From contig JABHBL010000015.1 of the NCBI GenBank assembly GCA_018673925.1, positions 1 to 64,000 of the forward strand: a DNA stretch of 64,000 nucleotides, read 5' to 3'. Under the pieces are notes generated by a model, which worked only from the letters and a program-made list of their open reading frames with translations, ran no database searches and was not told the DNA's origin. The translations under genes and the position numbers were made by a program. This document shows, in pieces, positions 45,170-54,184 of this stretch. This stretch comes from Fidelibacterota bacterium (GTDB taxonomy: Bacteria > Fidelibacterota > UBA8477 > JABMPR01). Every line of letters starts with the position of its first letter. Position 1 is the first letter of the stretch.

Positions 45170-45601
45170 TTATTTGACTGTGACTGCAATCTCCTTGGGA
45201 AGAGCTTCCTTGGTCTTAGGTATGCTCAAGGTCAGAATGCCGCTCTTGTATTCGGCAGCGATCTTGTCAGTGTTCACATTTTCCGGAAGTTCTATATCTC
45301 TTTCATAACTTCCTCGTGCGATTTCACGTGTCAGGTACTTCGGACCCTCATCCTCTTTGACCTCTGCCTTTGTTGCTTTGAGGTTGAGCGTGTTGTTTTT
45401 CACTGAAACAGTGATATCATCCTTTTCAAAACCAGGTAGTGAGAAGGACAATTCGAAGTTCTTATCTGCTTCTACGGCATCCATTGCTGGACGCCAGAGG
45501 CTACTTCTTTTGTTGTCAAAATTCATATCTTCAAAAAAGTTGTTCAACATGTGGTCGAAACTTCTATTGATTCTTGGGCGGGCTACTTTTACGAGTGTCA
45601 T
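45170..45601 (-). CDS. Hsp20/alpha-crystallin small heat-shock protein
   Basis: 143 residues. The alpha-crystallin domain covers about 35-135 (FSLPGFEKDDITVSV, the ELPENVNTDKIAAEYKSGIL block, then LSIPKTK). It is an ATP-independent holdase chaperone that forms oligomers in the cytoplasm. AAAGGAG precedes the ATG. The 275 bp upstream gap holds no CIRCE element that I can see. Confidence 0.94.
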   Translation of the reverse strand: MTLVKVARPRINRSFDHMLNNFFEDMNFDNKRSSLWRPAMDAVEADKNFELSFSLPGFEKDDITVSVKNNTLNLKATKAEVKEDEGPKYLTREIARGSYERDIELPENVNTDKIAAEYKSGILTLSIPKTKEALPKEIAVTVK

Positions 45602-45876
45602 GGTGTTATCTCCTTTTATTATTTAATTCTTGTCAATCACTCAAACACGGCATTTCTATATTCGAATCCCGTGCCATAGAGATATATGAGCCATAATGGC
45701 GCATTCATAAATATTAGGAGTATTATTTTTGACACAGAACTGCCATATTGACCTATATTTATTTACTGCTAATGAGGTGATGGTCGGAATGGCAGACTTT
45801 TTAATCAATAAATAATAAGGCAATCTGACTGCAAATACTTGATAGTTTTCATAAACTCGTCTAGTTTCATGCCCTC

Positions 45877-47034
45877 ATGAATCGACACTATACGCTCTCA
45901 ACTCTTTCAAAGGTGACAGTCCAATTTGTGCTGCTAGTTCTTTTTGCCCTGGGTGCCAATGGCCAATCACAAGCTCCGCCTGATTCACTTGATCCCATTG
46001 CTCTCGAACAGAAAATCGGTCAAATGATTATGGTAGGTATTCGAGGTACCCACTTGAATGCTGATGCCATGGAAATGACACGGTCACAAATTCTAAATGG
46101 TGGTATTGGTGGAATTATTTTTTTTAAGCACAATATCAAAAACAGTCGGCAGTTTAGAATATTCGTAAAAAGTCTTAAAGCTCTCCCCGTTGACCAGCCT
46201 CTCCTTCTGGCTGTGGATGAAGAAGGCGGTCTGGTGAGAAGACTTCGCAAAAACCAGGGTTTTGACGAATTCCCTTCAGCTGCCCACGTTGGTGCAAATC
46301 TAAGTACTGATGAATCTTATGATCTTTATTCCCGTATGGCGGATCAAATTCATCAGGCTGGACTCAATTTGAACCTGGCGCCCGTCGTCGATGTGAACAT
46401 TAATCGAATATCACCAGCCATTGGACAACTCAATCGTAGTTTCTCAAGAAATCCGGGAGATGTGTTTGATTATAGTGAAGCTTTCATTCGAGCTCACAAT
46501 GATGCCGGCGTATTATCAACCCTCAAGCACTATCCTGGGCATGGAAGTTCGAGAGAAGATTCGCACAATGGCATAACTGATATCACCAGCACCTGGAGAT
46601 CATCCGAGCAGGTACCCTTCCAACGCTTAATTGATTCAGCCAAAGTTGATATGATTATGGCAGGACATCTCATGGATAAAGGTGTTGATTCAAAATATCC
46701 TGCATCAATTTCAAATTCACACATACAGATTACCCTGAGGGGCGAAATGGGTTTCACCGGTGTGGTCATTACAGATGACCTGCAGATGGGTGCAGTCATC
46801 AAGCGTTTTGAGCTGGAAGAGATTGTCATCGCCGCCGTCAATGCTGGCTGTGATATTCTTCAGTTCTCCGATCCACTGGATCTTGATGAAAATCTTTCCC
46901 AGAGAATTAAAGAGATTATTCTTCAAGCAATCGAGAGCGGTCAGGTGGATCCCCAGCGTATTCATGAGTCCTATGCTCGTATCATTGATCTCAAAAGCAG
47001 GCTATCTCCCAGCCTGAATCCAACCTCAGATTAA
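45877..47034 (+). CDS. Exported GH3-family beta-N-acetylhexosaminidase (NagZ-like)
   Basis: 385 residues with a signal peptide (about 1-30, ending Ala-Asn-Gly). The NagZ-type GH3 markers are LLLAVDEEGGLVRRL, LNLAPVVDVN, KHYPGHGSSREDSH (His general acid/base loop) and VVITDDLQMGA (Asp nucleophile). There is no C-terminal GH3 domain, as in NagZ. It removes N-acetylglucosamine from muropeptides or chitooligomers, here outside the cytoplasm. No good Shine-Dalgarno is visible. The carbonic-anhydrase-like gene follows after 10 bp. Confidence 0.9.
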   Translation: MNRHYTLSTLSKVTVQFVLLVLFALGANGQSQAPPDSLDPIALEQKIGQMIMVGIRGTHLNADAMEMTRSQILNGGIGGIIFFKHNIKNSRQFRIFVKSLKALPVDQPLLLAVDEEGGLVRRLRKNQGFDEFPSAAHVGANLSTDESYDLYSRMADQIHQAGLNLNLAPVVDVNINRISPAIGQLNRSFSRNPGDVFDYSEAFIRAHNDAGVLSTLKHYPGHGSSREDSHNGITDITSTWRSSEQVPFQRLIDSAKVDMIMAGHLMDKGVDSKYPASISNSHIQITLRGEMGFTGVVITDDLQMGAVIKRFELEEIVIAAVNAGCDILQFSDPLDLDENLSQRIKEIILQAIESGQVDPQRIHESYARIIDLKSRLSPSLNPTSD

Positions 47035-47044
47035 GGAAAATCAA

Positions 47045-47431
47045 ATGAAGCCCAAGTTTGCCGCTGTCATTAATTGCATGGATGGCCGCGTTCAAGACCC
47101 GGTAAATGAGTGGATGAAGAGCTACACCGGAGCTACGTATATTGACGTCATCACTGAAGCCGGTCCAGACAAAATTATGTCATCTACTGCCACTGCCTCC
47201 CGTCTCATTCTGAAAAGGATTCTGGTATCACGGGATAAACATCATTCCAATCACCTCGCCCTGGTAGCCCACTACGATTGTGCTGGCAATCCGGTTTCCA
47301 AAGAGAAACATTTGGATCACCTCGAACAATCTGCCAAGATTATGGCAACCTGGAATTTAGGTATGACCATTCTTATGCTATGGGTGGATGAAAATTGGAA
47401 AGTTGAACTTATTTCGTCGATTGATGCCTGA
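47045..47431 (+). CDS. Short beta-carbonic-anhydrase-like protein
   Basis: 128 residues, about two thirds of a normal beta-carbonic anhydrase. Cys11 with Asp13 and Arg15 (NCMDGRV) and His76 with Cys79 (AHYDCAGN) reproduce the zinc ligands and Asp-Arg dyad, C-x-D-x-R and H-x-x-C. The N- and C-terminal helices of the classical enzyme are missing or shortened. AAGGA precedes the ATG. Its last 23 bp overlap the convergent queG gene. Activity as a carbonic anhydrase is possible but not certain. Confidence 0.7.
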   Translation: MKPKFAAVINCMDGRVQDPVNEWMKSYTGATYIDVITEAGPDKIMSSTATASRLILKRILVSRDKHHSNHLALVAHYDCAGNPVSKEKHLDHLEQSAKIMATWNLGMTILMLWVDENWKVELISSIDA

Positions 47432-48356
47432 CGGTCTGGTTGCGTTTTAAACCCTTCAAACCTGGACGGTCAAGAGGGGTAGATACAAATATATTCTTGA
47501 ATGTATCGTCGTCCATTTCATTAAAATCTGGAACACCCCCTTCTCTCAATTCCTTTATGGGTAAAAATGCTTGAACATCTGATGGTTTTGCAAAACGATT
47601 CCAGGGACATACATCCTGACATATGTCGCATCCAAAAATCCAGTCGTCCATGCTTGCCTTTAAATCATCAGGAATTGTTATTGCAGCATCAAGCTCTATG
47701 GTAGCATAGGAGATACATTTCGAGCCATCGACAACATAGGGTTCGTTAATGGCCTGGGTTGGACAGGCATCAATACAGGCCGTGCAGGTTCCACATAAAT
47801 CAGGAACCTCCAAACTATAGCGATCAAATGCTTCAACCGTAATGATTTCCCCTAAAAAGCCCCAACTGCCGTACTCTCGGGTAATGATATTACTGTGTTT
47901 CCCCTGCCATCCAAGGCCAGCAACCGTGGCCCAATGCTTTTCCATGACCGGTGCAGAGTCAACAAATACTCGAAACATTTGGGCTCGTTGCTTCCTTGTG
48001 AGACCTTCTGCTTGTTGTGCATGCAACTGATTTGCCAACTCATGAAGCATATCTTTCAACACTGTATGGTAATCCACACTCCTGGCATACTTGGAAATAA
48101 CTCCATCCAGCTCGGGCTGCTTTTCGTCCTGATGGTAATTCACAAAAATAGAAATGATGGAGCTTGCTCCTGGGAGGAGCTCAGCTGGATTCAACCGCTT
48201 CTCCTGGTTCCGTTCCATATAGGACATCTTTCCATGATAGCCACGATTGAGCCATTCATTTAGCCGACCAGAGGCAATGCCATCAACAGCAGCTACTCCA
48301 AGTTTATGAATGCCTAGTTTTAAACCAAATTGCTGAAGATCATCGTACTTTAACAT
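47409..48356 (-). CDS. queG: Epoxyqueuosine reductase
   Basis: 315 residues. Two 4Fe-4S motifs (CGTCTACIDACPTQAI and CDICQDVCPWN) follow a cobalamin-binding N-terminal domain (YHDLLK-like region; IISIFVNYHQDEKQ). It performs the last step of queuosine synthesis in tRNA wobble position 34, in the cytoplasm. It lies 10 bp downstream of the MBL-fold gene, in an ACR3-MBL-queG run. Confidence 0.93.
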   Translation of the reverse strand: MLKYDDLQQFGLKLGIHKLGVAAVDGIASGRLNEWLNRGYHGKMSYMERNQEKRLNPAELLPGASSIISIFVNYHQDEKQPELDGVISKYARSVDYHTVLKDMLHELANQLHAQQAEGLTRKQRAQMFRVFVDSAPVMEKHWATVAGLGWQGKHSNIITREYGSWGFLGEIITVEAFDRYSLEVPDLCGTCTACIDACPTQAINEPYVVDGSKCISYATIELDAAITIPDDLKASMDDWIFGCDICQDVCPWNRFAKPSDVQAFLPIKELREGGVPDFNEMDDDTFKNIFVSTPLDRPGLKGLKRNQTVRHQSTK

Positions 48357-48366
48357 GACAAATCAC

Positions 48367-49209
48367 TTAGATTACAATGTCCTCACCGCCGAAGATTCCC
48401 CTTTCAGATGAGGTCAGCTTGCAGGCGATGGTTCGGGGATCATGTTCAAAAAATATCATGGCATCTTTCTCAAGGAGGTCAGGCAAAATCCGCTTTTTCT
48501 CGGCGATGCTGCGCATGGGTTCATTGTCATACGCCATGACCCAGGGAATTGGAATATGAGCCTTCATTGGGAAAAGATCGGCTCCATAAATGAGGGTTGA
48601 GGTACCGTCTGAAATAATTGGCAACTGCTGACCCAACGTGTGCCCATCTACGATTTCCAGCTTGATATCATCAAACAATTCGCGCTCTGAATTCAATATC
48701 TGAAGCATACCATTTTCAGCGAGAACCGACCAGTTTTCCGCTAAATAACTGGCTCGATCCTTCTCTGAAGGACTATTAGCCAATTTCCAGTTTTCGGATT
48801 GGATCCAATATTTTGCATTTGGAAAGACGGGAACCACTTTTCCATCTTCTATTTTGGTGTTTCCACCGACATGATCAAAATGTAGATGGGTACAAATAAC
48901 ATCTGTTATATCGTCCACACTGATCCCATGGGTAGCCAGGCTCTGTGGCAGGATATATGAATCCAGCTCAATCTTGAAGATTTCCTTGTGCCGTGGTTTC
49001 CACTTATCACCATTACCAGTATCAATGAGAATTTTTCTATCTTTGGACTCTAACAACAAGGTTCGGGTCACCATATCGATGCGATTCAAATCATCTACTT
49101 CAACCTGTTTTGACCACAAAGTTTTGGGGACAACACCGAACATGGCCCCTCCATCAAGTGCGAATGTGGATGTCACTAGGGATGTTAACTTATACCCACC
49201 TATCTGCAT
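48367..49209 (-). CDS. MBL-fold metallohydrolase
   Basis: 280 residues with the metallo-beta-lactamase zinc motif CTHLHFDHVGGN. Further ligands are in VDGHTLGQQ, YGADLFP and FFEHDP. Length and layout fit quorum-quenching lactonase-like or similar MBL hydrolases; the substrate cannot be assigned. AAAGGA precedes the ATG. It lies between ACR3 and queG in one direction (21 bp and 10 bp gaps). Confidence 0.88.
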   Translation of the reverse strand: MQIGGYKLTSLVTSTFALDGGAMFGVVPKTLWSKQVEVDDLNRIDMVTRTLLLESKDRKILIDTGNGDKWKPRHKEIFKIELDSYILPQSLATHGISVDDITDVICTHLHFDHVGGNTKIEDGKVVPVFPNAKYWIQSENWKLANSPSEKDRASYLAENWSVLAENGMLQILNSERELFDDIKLEIVDGHTLGQQLPIISDGTSTLIYGADLFPMKAHIPIPWVMAYDNEPMRSIAEKKRILPDLLEKDAMIFFEHDPRTIACKLTSSERGIFGGEDIVI

Positions 49210-49230
49210 GGAATTCCTTTCAATATCAAT

Positions 49231-50274
49231 CTAGTGCGTCTTAAACGAGGACTTGAAACGCAGCGAAACATTCACCAGAGCTATGAGAACAGGAACCTCA
49301 ACCAGTGGTCCAATGACAGCGGCAAAGGCCTCCCCTGAGTTGATTCCAAATACCGCTACTGCGACGGCGATAGCCAATTCAAAATTATTGCTGGCTGCAG
49401 TAAAAGCCAGGGAGGTTACTTTCTCATATGAATTGCTAATTTTTCTACCCATGTAAAAGGATACAAAGAACATGATGAGAAAGTAAATGACTAGGGGTAG
49501 AGCAATTCGTAAAACATCAAGTGGGATTTCTACAATGAGTTCGCCTTTGAGAGAAAACATCACGAAAATTGTAAAAAGCAGGGCGACCAGAGTAAGAGGG
49601 CTGATGGTCTTGATAAATACTTTATTGTACCATTGCTCCCCCTTTATTCGCATGAGGACCAAACGCGAAATGAGGCCAGCTAAAAAGGGAATCCCCAGAT
49701 AAATCCCCACACTTTTGGCAATTTCCACCATAGATATACTGGCAGCTTCCAGTTCAAATCCAAACCAACCCGGAAAAACAGTTAAATAGAGATACGCAAA
49801 CAATGAGAAGAAAAGAATCTGAAAAATTGAATTAAGGGCAACCAGTCCCGCAGTATACTCTCTATCACCTCCTGCCAAATCACTCCAGACTATCACCATG
49901 GCAATACAACGTGCCAAACCAATCAAGATCAATCCCGTCATGTAGTGGGGATATCCCTGGAGGAATGTGATGGCCAAAACAAACATCAACAAGGGTCCAA
50001 TAATCCAATTCAATAAGAGTGAGAAGCTTAATACCGGGACATCTTTGAATAAACTACCAAGACGCTCATAGCGAACCTTGGCCAGGGGTGGATACATCAT
50101 GATGATGAGACCGATGGCAATGGGAATATTGGTAGTACCGGACTGCATACTATTCCAAAAATCACTCAAACCAGGCATGGCATATCCAGCAAGGACGCCG
50201 GCTGCCATAAACAGGAGTATCCAGAGTGTTAGATATCGATCGAGGAAACTGAGTTTTTTCCCGGTTTTTTCCAT
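49231..50274 (-). CDS. acr3: ACR3-type arsenite efflux/bile acid:sodium symporter-fold transporter
   Basis: 347 residues from the ATG (MEKTGKK), with GAGGAG nine bases upstream; a GTG two codons earlier is also possible. About ten membrane helices. Signatures resemble ACR3: [30 protein letters not shown] (the conserved Cys is in ARC) and [20 protein letters not shown]. It exports arsenite or antimonite at the inner membrane. No arsR gene is next to it. Confidence 0.9.
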   Translation of the reverse strand: MEKTGKKLSFLDRYLTLWILLFMAAGVLAGYAMPGLSDFWNSMQSGTTNIPIAIGLIIMMYPPLAKVRYERLGSLFKDVPVLSFSLLLNWIIGPLLMFVLAITFLQGYPHYMTGLILIGLARCIAMVIVWSDLAGGDREYTAGLVALNSIFQILFFSLFAYLYLTVFPGWFGFELEAASISMVEIAKSVGIYLGIPFLAGLISRLVLMRIKGEQWYNKVFIKTISPLTLVALLFTIFVMFSLKGELIVEIPLDVLRIALPLVIYFLIMFFVSFYMGRKISNSYEKVTSLAFTAASNNFELAIAVAVAVFGINSGEAFAAVIGPLVEVPVLIALVNVSLRFKSSFKTH

Positions 50275-50465
50275 GTGCACAATCTCCTCTATTGTTGACT
50301 GACCCCCGTCGCTAGCATGTTAACCCATAATTACACCCACCAAAGTGAGATATTGGTAAGCTCAGCCTCTCTCCCTGCTCATTGGCATAGAAAATGCCCT
50401 TGCTTCAGGGAGGGACACGTGTAACATGCCCACAGTTTGAACGATTTCACAATGAGGAGCCACAT

Positions 50466-52172
50466 ATGTATCAACCAACTAATTTTATTCCCACAGACCT
50501 AACCATAAATTCCTGGGCAGATTTAAAGCCCTATTTTGATGCTCTCATCAGTAGCGAGGTCAATGACAGTGAAGCTTTAGGCCAACTGATCGTGCATTAC
50601 AGCGAGACCTTGAGTGTTTTTCACGAGCAGAATGCCTGGTCATATATCAATATGTCCCGGGAAACCACAAACCAAGAATACCTGGACAGGCACGAACTGT
50701 TTGCGACAAAGATTTCTCCTGAATTGGAAAAAGCCGCCAATGTCGTGGAGAAGATGATCGTGAATCATCCATCATTCTCTGATTTACCTGACACACGTTT
50801 TGGTCAACTCAAGAAAAAGCTGAGACGTGAACTTGAACTGTTCCGTGAAGAAAATGTTGAGTTATCAGCGGAAATTTCAAAGCTGAGTACACAGTATGAT
50901 CAGCTGACAGGTGGACTCACCGTCACATTAGATGGTGAAGAGATGCCCATGCCCAAAGCTTCAGTCAGATTACAATCTTCTGACCGAGATATTCGCAAGG
51001 AAGCCTGGCTGGCCATTAGCGAGAAACGATATTCCGTCAAAGAGGAAGCTGACCGGATTTATAATGACATGTTGAAGCTAAGAGTTCAATCTGCAAAAAA
51101 TGCAGGATATGAAAATTATCGTGATTTCAGTCATGACCAGCACCAACGATTTGACTATACACCACAAGATGCCGTCGATTTCCAAAATGCCATTGAAGAA
51201 CATATTGTTCCTCTTGCAAAAAAGATTGGGGAATCTCATCGCGATAAACTGGGGCTGGCGAAAGATGATTATCGTCCCTGGGATGGAGCAGGTGAGCCAG
51301 AAGGCCAGGAAGCATTAAAACCTTTCGAGACTGGGTCAGAGCTACTTGAACATGCCGTAAATATTTTTAGTGAAATTCATCCCCAATTTGGTGAAAATCT
51401 AAAAGCTATGAAGTCAGCAGAGCTGTTTGATCTTGAATCCCGCAAGGGCAAAGCTCCAGGTGGTTATAATTATGGCCTGGAAACCACAGGCATGCCCTTT
51501 ATCTTTATGAATGCTGCAGGCACCCATCGTGATGTCGTTACCATGTGCCACGAAGGCGGGCATGCTATGCATACCTTCCTTACCAATGATGAGCCCATGA
51601 TTCACTATCGCGATACCCCTTCTGAAATGGCCGAAACTGCATCCATGAGTATGGAGCTGCTGACTGCAGAATTATGGGACAAGTTTTATGACCAAAAGGA
51701 TCATATCAGAGCTCGTCGCGAACACCTCGAAGGCATCATCTCATTTTTTCCCTGGTGTGCCACAGTGGATGCATTCCAGCACTGGGTGTATTTGAATCCT
51801 AACCATACATCTGAAGAACGCGATGCCTATTTTGATGAATTGAATGGTCGCTTCACTTCCGGGCTGGTTAAATGGGATGGCTATGACCATTTCAGACGCA
51901 ATAGCTGGCAGCGTCAACTCCATATCTTTGGCATGCCTTTTTATTATGTAGAATATGGAATAGCCCAACTAGGAGCTCTCCAGGTTTATCGCCTTTATAA
52001 ACAAGATCCAGAAGCTGCCTTGAAGGGCTACATCAAGGGCTTGAGTCTCGGAAGTTCCAAACCTTTACCTGAAGTCTGGGAGGCCATGGGTATCAAATTT
52101 GATTTCTCAGCGGATACCCTGAAAGAACTGGTAGAATTTGTACAACAAGAATTGAATGATCTACAGGACTAA
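50466..52172 (+). CDS. M3-family oligoendopeptidase
   Basis: 568 residues from MYQPTNF, chosen because GAGGAG lies just upstream; the frame is open 24 codons earlier. The zinc motif is MCHEGGHAMHTF (H-E-x-x-H), and the downstream Glu is in ETASMSMELL. It resembles PepF-like oligoendopeptidases, cytosolic enzymes that break peptides of roughly 5-17 residues. It is three bases from the dipeptidase gene, which it probably shares a transcript with. Confidence 0.94.
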   Translation: MYQPTNFIPTDLTINSWADLKPYFDALISSEVNDSEALGQLIVHYSETLSVFHEQNAWSYINMSRETTNQEYLDRHELFATKISPELEKAANVVEKMIVNHPSFSDLPDTRFGQLKKKLRRELELFREENVELSAEISKLSTQYDQLTGGLTVTLDGEEMPMPKASVRLQSSDRDIRKEAWLAISEKRYSVKEEADRIYNDMLKLRVQSAKNAGYENYRDFSHDQHQRFDYTPQDAVDFQNAIEEHIVPLAKKIGESHRDKLGLAKDDYRPWDGAGEPEGQEALKPFETGSELLEHAVNIFSEIHPQFGENLKAMKSAELFDLESRKGKAPGGYNYGLETTGMPFIFMNAAGTHRDVVTMCHEGGHAMHTFLTNDEPMIHYRDTPSEMAETASMSMELLTAELWDKFYDQKDHIRARREHLEGIISFFPWCATVDAFQHWVYLNPNHTSEERDAYFDELNGRFTSGLVKWDGYDHFRRNSWQRQLHIFGMPFYYVEYGIAQLGALQVYRLYKQDPEAALKGYIKGLSLGSSKPLPEVWEAMGIKFDFSADTLKELVEFVQQELNDLQD

Positions 52173-52175
52173 GCT

Positions 52176-53546
52176 ATGAAGAAGACACTGGACTTTTTGG
52201 GACAACATCATGACAGATATGAAGAGGAATTGATTGACATTCTAAAGATTCCCAGCATCAGTTCAAATCCTGATAATATTGCTGATATGCGCGATATGGC
52301 TGAGCTACTGAAAAAGGAAATGCGCAGCATCGGTATGGATGAGGTGACCATCTTTGAAACCGATGGACATCCTGTCGTTTACTCTGAATGGCTTGGGGCA
52401 GTTGGAGCACCCACACTGCTCATCTATGGGCATTACGATGTCCAACCTGTTGATCCCGTGGATTTATGGAGCTCACCGCCCTTCGAGCCTGTCATTAAAG
52501 ATCGTAAAATATTCGCCCGTGGGTCTGCAGACGACAAAGGTCAGATATATATCCACCTCAAAGCTATTGAAGCATGGCTGGCAACCAAGGGCACGCTTCC
52601 CGTAAATGTAAAGTTGCTTTTCGAGGGTGAGGAGGAAGTTGGCTCCGCCCATCTGGAAGACTTTATCAGGGAACACGAGGAAATGTTGGCTGCTGATTAT
52701 GTGGTCATCTCTGATACTCCGATGTTTAGAGAAGGGTATCCTGGAATCACCTATGGCCTCCGCGGTCTGGCATACCTTCAGGTCAACCTGCGCGGTACAT
52801 CCACAGATCTTCATTCTGGTTCCTTTGGCGGTCTTGTTAAGAATCCAATCAATGCTCTGGTTGAAATTCTAGCCCAGATGAAAGACGAAGATGGACGTAT
52901 CCTTATCCCGGGATTCTACGATGATGTCTTACCCATCACTGAGAATGAACATGACAAACTCAGCAATCTCCCTTTCAATGCAAAAGATTTTGCTAGCAGC
53001 ATTGATGCTCCTGCTCTATTTGGCGAAGCAGGTTATGATGATTTAGAAAGGCTTTGGGCACGACCAACATTTGACATTAATGGTATCTGGGGTGGGTTCC
53101 AGGGTGAAGGAGCTAAAACCGTTATCCCAGCTGAGGCTCATGCAAAAGTATCCATGCGGCTGGTAGCGGATCAGGACCCTAACGATATTGCCGATAAATT
53201 CACTGCCTATGTCAAATCTCTTATCCCTGAAAGCATGGAAGCCGATATTGAAGCCATGCATGGTGGCTTTGGATATGTAACTGATCTGGACAATCCTGGA
53301 CTTCAAGCCGGAGTACGAGCCTTGAAAAAAGCATTTGGGAAAGAAGTAGATTTTCTCCGTGAGGGTGGTTCAATACCCATAGTGAAAGTATTCGCAGATA
53401 TCATCAAAGCGCCAGTACTCCTCATGGGGTATGGTCTTCCTGATCAAAATGCCCACGCACCAAATGAAAATTTCAGTCTCTACAATTTTCACAAAGGCAT
53501 AGAAAGTATTGTTTATTTCTTCGAGGAAATTGGAAATCTAAAATGA
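52176..53546 (+). CDS. M20-family dipeptidase
   Basis: 456 residues. Zinc ligands lie in LIYGHYDVQPVDP, RGSADDKGQ, FEGEEEVGSAHLED and, near the C-terminus, GLPDQNAHAPNEN. The dimerisation domain spans about 200-330. It cleaves dipeptides or N-acyl amino acids and would finish the work of the M3 peptidase upstream. AGGA precedes the ATG by seven bases. The stop overlaps the next start. Confidence 0.94.
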   Translation: MKKTLDFLGQHHDRYEEELIDILKIPSISSNPDNIADMRDMAELLKKEMRSIGMDEVTIFETDGHPVVYSEWLGAVGAPTLLIYGHYDVQPVDPVDLWSSPPFEPVIKDRKIFARGSADDKGQIYIHLKAIEAWLATKGTLPVNVKLLFEGEEEVGSAHLEDFIREHEEMLAADYVVISDTPMFREGYPGITYGLRGLAYLQVNLRGTSTDLHSGSFGGLVKNPINALVEILAQMKDEDGRILIPGFYDDVLPITENEHDKLSNLPFNAKDFASSIDAPALFGEAGYDDLERLWARPTFDINGIWGGFQGEGAKTVIPAEAHAKVSMRLVADQDPNDIADKFTAYVKSLIPESMEADIEAMHGGFGYVTDLDNPGLQAGVRALKKAFGKEVDFLREGGSIPIVKVFADIIKAPVLLMGYGLPDQNAHAPNENFSLYNFHKGIESIVYFFEEIGNLK

Positions 53547-54184
53547 GACGATCACGAGCAGACTACGAAGAGGTAGCCAACACCATAACTCATGGCATAG
53601 GTGTTGGCCTTAGCATCACTGGACTTGTCCTATTGGTCGTCAGAGCTGCTCTCTATGGAAATGCATGGCATGTGGTAAGTTTCAGTATTTATGGTACATC
53701 ATTAATCCTGTTATATCTGGCATCCACTCTCTATCATGGTTTCCAATCACCCCGCATCAAAGAAATGTTACGCATATTTGATCACTCAGCGATTTATCTG
53801 CTGATTGCCGGTTCCTACACTCCCTTTTTGTTGGTCACCTTGAGAGGACCCTGGGGCTGGAGTCTATTCGGTACCATCTGGGGGTTAGCGATTCTGGGAA
53901 TCACTTTTAAACTTATCTTTGGTCCAAAATACGACATTCTCAGTACGATATTCTATCTACTCATGGGGTGGGTGGTCATCATAGCCATCAAACCGCTTAT
54001 AGCAGCCCTGCCAATGGGTGGTCTGATGTGGCTTATAGCCGGGGGTCTGGCTTATTCTCTAGGTGTGATTTTTTATGCCTGGGAAAAATTGCCTTACAAC
54101 CATGCGATCTGGCATGGGTTTGTACTAGCTGGAAGCTTTTTTCACTTCTTTGCGGTCTTCTTCCATATTGCTCCAGTAGCTTAA
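53543..54184 (+). CDS. Hemolysin III (PAQR-family) membrane protein
   Basis: 213 residues with seven membrane helices. Family motifs are EVANTITHGIGVGLS, STLYHGFQ, FDHSAIYLLIAGSYTPF and HGFVLAGSFFHFF; the Ser/His/Asp residues form the PAQR zinc site. Function in bacteria is not settled. It overlaps the dipeptidase gene by four bases (ATGA) and shares the tetranucleotide TTAA with the converging TPR gene. Confidence 0.93.
   Translation: MRRSRADYEEVANTITHGIGVGLSITGLVLLVVRAALYGNAWHVVSFSIYGTSLILLYLASTLYHGFQSPRIKEMLRIFDHSAIYLLIAGSYTPFLLVTLRGPWGWSLFGTIWGLAILGITFKLIFGPKYDILSTIFYLLMGWVVIIAIKPLIAALPMGGLMWLIAGGLAYSLGVIFYAWEKLPYNHAIWHGFVLAGSFFHFFAVFFHIAPVA

Noticed and set aside
45602-45876. CIRCE/HrcA operator before hsp20
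   Set aside because: The TTAGCACTC-N9-GAGTGCTAA pattern is absent; only weak ACGG/CCCGT inverted pieces occur.
30934-50274. A single arsenic-resistance cluster (ArsC-like plus ACR3)
   Set aside because: The two genes are 18 kb apart, the ArsC-like protein carries a Spx-type CxxC motif, and no arsR is present.
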